Assembly (NCBI GenBank): GCA_038327385.1
Contig: JBBQKY010000129.1
Coordinates: 1-7,400 of the forward strand
Direction: 5' to 3'
Source: JAWWPG01 sp038327385
GTDB taxonomy: Bacteria; Actinomycetota; Actinomycetes; Propionibacteriales; Nocardioidaceae
Length of the DNA stretch: 7,400 nt
The translations under genes and the position numbers were made by a program. The notes beneath the pieces were generated by a model that saw only the letters and a list, made by a program, of their open reading frames with translations, was not told the origin of the DNA and searched no databases. Position 1 is the first letter of the stretch. Each line of letters opens with the position of its first letter. Shown in pieces: positions 5,024 through 7,400 of the stretch.

Positions 5024-7400
5024 ATCGACGGGGCGGTCGGAACACCATTTCAGCAGCGCCGGTTCGGTCGCCGTGCGTTCGTCGTGGGCACGGGTGTGCT
5101 GGTCGCCCAGGGCGCCCTGGCGGGCTGCGACTCACCGAGCTCGGCTCCGTCCACACCGGCTCCGTCAATACCGGCGCCGCACGACGGACCGCAGCAGACC
5201 GCTGACCTGACGACGCGCTGGCGTCACCTGGAGCGCCGCGTCACCGGCCAGCCGCTGGCGGCGGCCTGGCAGTTCGACGAGGGCAGCGGCTACTCGTTCG
5301 ACGATGTAAGCGGCAACGGTCACACCCTCTACATCACCGGGACTCGCTGGAACACCACCGACAGTGGCCTTCTCGGCGCGATCCACCGACGCGGGCTGCG
5401 TGGCGGTGCGGTCCACCTGGACGGGACACGCTGGCTCGAGGCCGCGAGAACGACCGACCTCGCCGTCCACGGCGGCCTGACGCTCTCATGCTGGGTCCGC
5501 CCGGACATCCTGCCCGCCCAGTCGGCAACACTCGTCAGCCTGGGCGGTTCCTACGCGCTGCTTCTCGACTCCGCGGGCCGGGTGTCGCTGACGGTCACCG
5601 ACCACAGTGGCGCCCCGCACGTCGTACACGCTCCCTCCGCTCTGCCTGTGCAGGCCTGGAGCCACCTGACGGCCACCGTCACACTCGGCGCCGGTGGACT
5701 GCGGCTGTACGTCGATGGGAAGCCGGTGGCGCAAGCAGGCTCGCGGCCGCTCACGATGCCGACGTCGGCAGCCAGCCTGGTGGTGGGCAGGAGGCTGACC
5801 GGCGCGCTCGACGAGACGACGATCCATGCGACGGCCCTTGCGCCAGAAGGGGTCCGCCTGCTCTACGTCGTCGGGCTGCCCAAGGTCTTCACTCAGACCA
5901 GCGAATCGATCGATGCCAAGCGGCAGGTGTTCACGCGGTTCAAGGGCAGCGAGCCGGTCCCGCACCCGGTCGTGCCAACCACCGTGCTCACGAACCGGTT
6001 CGCGGGCTCAGCCGTCACCGAGCAGGGCATGCCACCCGCCGTCGCTCCGCCCGGATCCTCCTTCGTGCCGGGCATTTTCGGCGGAGCGTGGCGGGCGACG
6101 TCGCGGCGGCTCACCTACCGCTCCCCGCTGTCCGGCGACGCCGGGACCTTCGAGGCGTGGTGCCGCGCGATCGCCGACCCCGCGGATCCACAACGTCAAC
6201 GCAGGAAGGAGATCTTCACGGCCTCGGGTCCGTCAGCAGGGCTCACGCTGTACACCGTCGGAGGGCGATGGTGCATCGACGTACGACGTCCCGGCGGCAG
6301 GTCGGACACGGTGACCGGCTTGGCTCAGATGTGGAGTCCCCAGCTGCTCGAGCACGTAGGGGTGACGTGGGGGCACCAAGAGGGTGGCGAGGCCGCGGTG
6401 GTGCTCTACGTCAACGGCATCCCCGCGGGATCCCTTGCTACGTCCGATGGTGAGACGAGCTACTCCTCGCGGGTCGGAATCGGCGGGACGCCGCAAGCGC
6501 CGGCCTTCTGCGTGCTCGACGACGTCCGCATCTGTGACAGCACCCTTGCGTGGGGGGAGGTCTGCCCTCGGGGCCAAGCGGCAACTGACGCCGCAGGGCT
6601 GGACCTTCGAGACAGCTTCGACCGGCCACCCGGTGCCGCGCCTCTCCTGTGGAGGTCCGGCTCGAGAGGAGGTCGGTGGTCGCATCGACGCAAGACGTGG
6701 GAGCGCCCGGCTGCGGTCGGGGACGACCCGGCCACGGTCCGCGCCCTGTTCCAGGGGGCGCCGACCGGGCTCCACCCGGTCTACCACCCCGACGCCTTCG
6801 CTCACGCGTCCTCGATCGAGGCGGGTGTCGCCTTCCCAGCCGACTTCGACGGCTGGGCAGGAGTCTTCGTGCACTCGTCCGGGCCCGGCGAGGCTTTCTC
6901 CGGTGTCACGTTCATGCTCAACCCGAGGCGTAGCGAGCTGCGGCTGGCCCGCTTCAGGGACGGCCGCCTCCAGTCTGCCAAGGTGCTGCGGCACGACTTC
7001 GCCATTGTTGCCCGGTCGACGTACGAGCTGACACTCACCGCTGCCGGGGACGGCATCATCCGGGGGTTCGTGGACGGCAGCAACGTCATCTCCATGCGAG
7101 CGGGCTCCGGATCCCCCACGACCGGCTATGCCGGGATGCTGACCGAAGGCGCCCGCGCGTTCTTCAGCAACCTGCATTTCTGTGCCCTCACACCTGCGGC
7201 GCCGGCCTCCCGCGTGATCCGGACCCGGGTGCTGCCGTACGGCGAGGGCGCTGTCCTGACCGACCTGCGGATGGTCCCCTTCCGGTGGCACAAGCGACGC
7301 GGCTTGCTGCCCTGGCAGTACGACGCCAAGGTGCCCGAGCCCCCGGGCAACATCGCCGGGGCCGATACCCCGCTGCCGGCACGCCCTATCGCGCCGGCCG
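5024..7400 (+). CDS. Predicted Tat lipoprotein with three laminin-G/concanavalin-like modules (cut by right edge)
   Basis: The frame is open from the reductase stop to the window end, with at least 792 residues. An export leader is clear: Arg16-Arg17-A-F, a hydrophobic stretch, and the lipobox Leu32-Ala-Gly-Cys35, so the protein should be exported (probably by Tat) and lipid-anchored at Cys35. A Pro/Ser-rich linker follows (about 37-55). Module 1 (about 80-280) has W-Q-F-D-E-G-S-G, A-V-H-L-D-G, S-C-W-V-R-P (Trp157), L-Y-V-D-G-K (228-233) and L-D-E. Module 2 (about 320-505) has F-E-A-W (376-379), L-Y-V-N-G (461-465) and L-D-D-V-R-I (498-503). Module 3 (about 530-720) runs from D-S-F-D to F-F-S-N-L-H-F, as in concanavalin-like carbohydrate-binding folds. 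The remainder, rich in Pro, Arg and Trp, I do not recognise. Carbohydrate or cell-surface binding is inferred, and a catalytic domain may lie beyond the edge. No ATG, GTG or TTG precedes the leader: only ATC at 5024, with GGAG at 5015-5018, fits. The first standard codon, GTG 5084, would delete the arginines. Confidence 0.75.
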   Translation, partial: MDGAVGTPFQQRRFGRRAFVVGTGVLVAQGALAGCDSPSSAPSTPAPSIPAPHDGPQQTADLTTRWRHLERRVTGQPLAAAWQFDEGSGYSFDDVSGNGHTLYITGTRWNTTDSGLLGAIHRRGLRGGAVHLDGTRWLEAARTTDLAVHGGLTLSCWVRPDILPAQSATLVSLGGSYALLLDSAGRVSLTVTDHSGAPHVVHAPSALPVQAWSHLTATVTLGAGGLRLYVDGKPVAQAGSRPLTMPTSAASLVVGRRLTGALDETTIHATALAPEGVRLLYVVGLPKVFTQTSESIDAKRQVFTRFKGSEPVPHPVVPTTVLTNRFAGSAVTEQGMPPAVAPPGSSFVPGIFGGAWRATSRRLTYRSPLSGDAGTFEAWCRAIADPADPQRQRRKEIFTASGPSAGLTLYTVGGRWCIDVRRPGGRSDTVTGLAQMWSPQLLEHVGVTWGHQEGGEAAVVLYVNGIPAGSLATSDGETSYSSRVGIGGTPQAPAFCVLDDVRICDSTLAWGEVCPRGQAATDAAGLDLRDSFDRPPGAAPLLWRSGSRGGRWSHRRKTWERPAAVGDDPATVRALFQGAPTGLHPVYHPDAFAHASSIEAGVAFPADFDGWAGVFVHSSGPGEAFSGVTFMLNPRRSELRLARFRDGRLQSAKVLRHDFAIVARSTYELTLTAAGDGIIRGFVDGSNVISMRAGSGSPTTGYAGMLTEGARAFFSNLHFCALTPAAPASRVIRTRVLPYGEGAVLTDLRMVPFRWHKRRGLLPWQYDAKVPEPPGNIAGADTPLPARPIAPA
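5143..5172 (+). repeat. 15-base tandem duplication in the lipoprotein linker
   Basis: Positions 5143-5157 and 5158-5172 match at 13 of 15 bases and encode A-P-S-T-P and A-P-S-I-P in the Pro/Ser-rich linker after the lipidated cysteine. It is an in-frame spacer repeat that probably holds the modules away from the membrane. Confidence 0.6.

Noticed and set aside
5488..6453. Long plus-strand open frame inside the lipoprotein gene
   Set aside because: Its product is Arg/Pro-rich and shows no family motif, while the overlapping frame encodes clear laminin-G-like modules with no stop. It is a high-GC shadow frame, as are the long minus-strand frames at 6233-7291, 1072-1959 and 2185-2982.

Overview
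The window is GC-rich, densely coding DNA of the kind seen in high-GC Actinomycetota. GTG start codons dominate, purine-rich ribosome binding sites are present, one strong stem-loop terminator lacks a T-tract, and two exported proteins have twin-arginine-type leaders. I cannot name a genus from the sequence alone. No RNA gene, insertion sequence, CRISPR array, phage gene or plasmid gene was found.

Layout. Positions 1-260 (minus) hold the N-terminal part of a small cupin protein that runs off the left edge. A 196-base divergent region (261-456) follows; it holds a perfect GTTCACCTGAAC palindrome that matches the core of the actinobacterial PHO box, and a GC hairpin with four Ts just before a ribosome binding site. 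Positions 457-1998 (plus) encode a secreted protein of the PhoX/DUF839 type, followed by a strong hairpin terminator. The 189-base gap 1999-2187 also carries a 22-base tandem repeat in front of a DUF72 (YecE-like) gene, 2188-3036 (plus). That gene converges on a classical short-chain dehydrogenase, 3068-3889 (minus). A divergent region with an 8+8 base inverted repeat separates the dehydrogenase from an aldo/keto reductase, 3983-5005 (plus). Downstream in the same direction, without a visible terminator between them, is a large ORF open at the right edge (about 5024-7400). It encodes a predicted Tat-exported lipoprotein with three laminin-G/concanavalin-like modules.

How the genes fit together. 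This looks like a patchwork of short transcription units rather than one pathway. The best functional link is the PHO-box-like core in front of the PhoX-type gene, which would fit phosphate-starvation control. The dehydrogenase and the aldo/keto reductase are divergent, both NAD(P)H-dependent carbonyl/alcohol enzymes by family, and may share an operator. The aldo/keto reductase and the lipoprotein are probably co-transcribed.

The most unusual points are the lipoprotein gene, whose Tat leader lies upstream of any ATG/GTG/TTG and seems to need an ATC start (or a start lost by mutation or sequencing error), and the 22-base tandem repeat in the promoter region of the DUF72 gene. I saw no convincing evidence of a wholly new multi-gene system.
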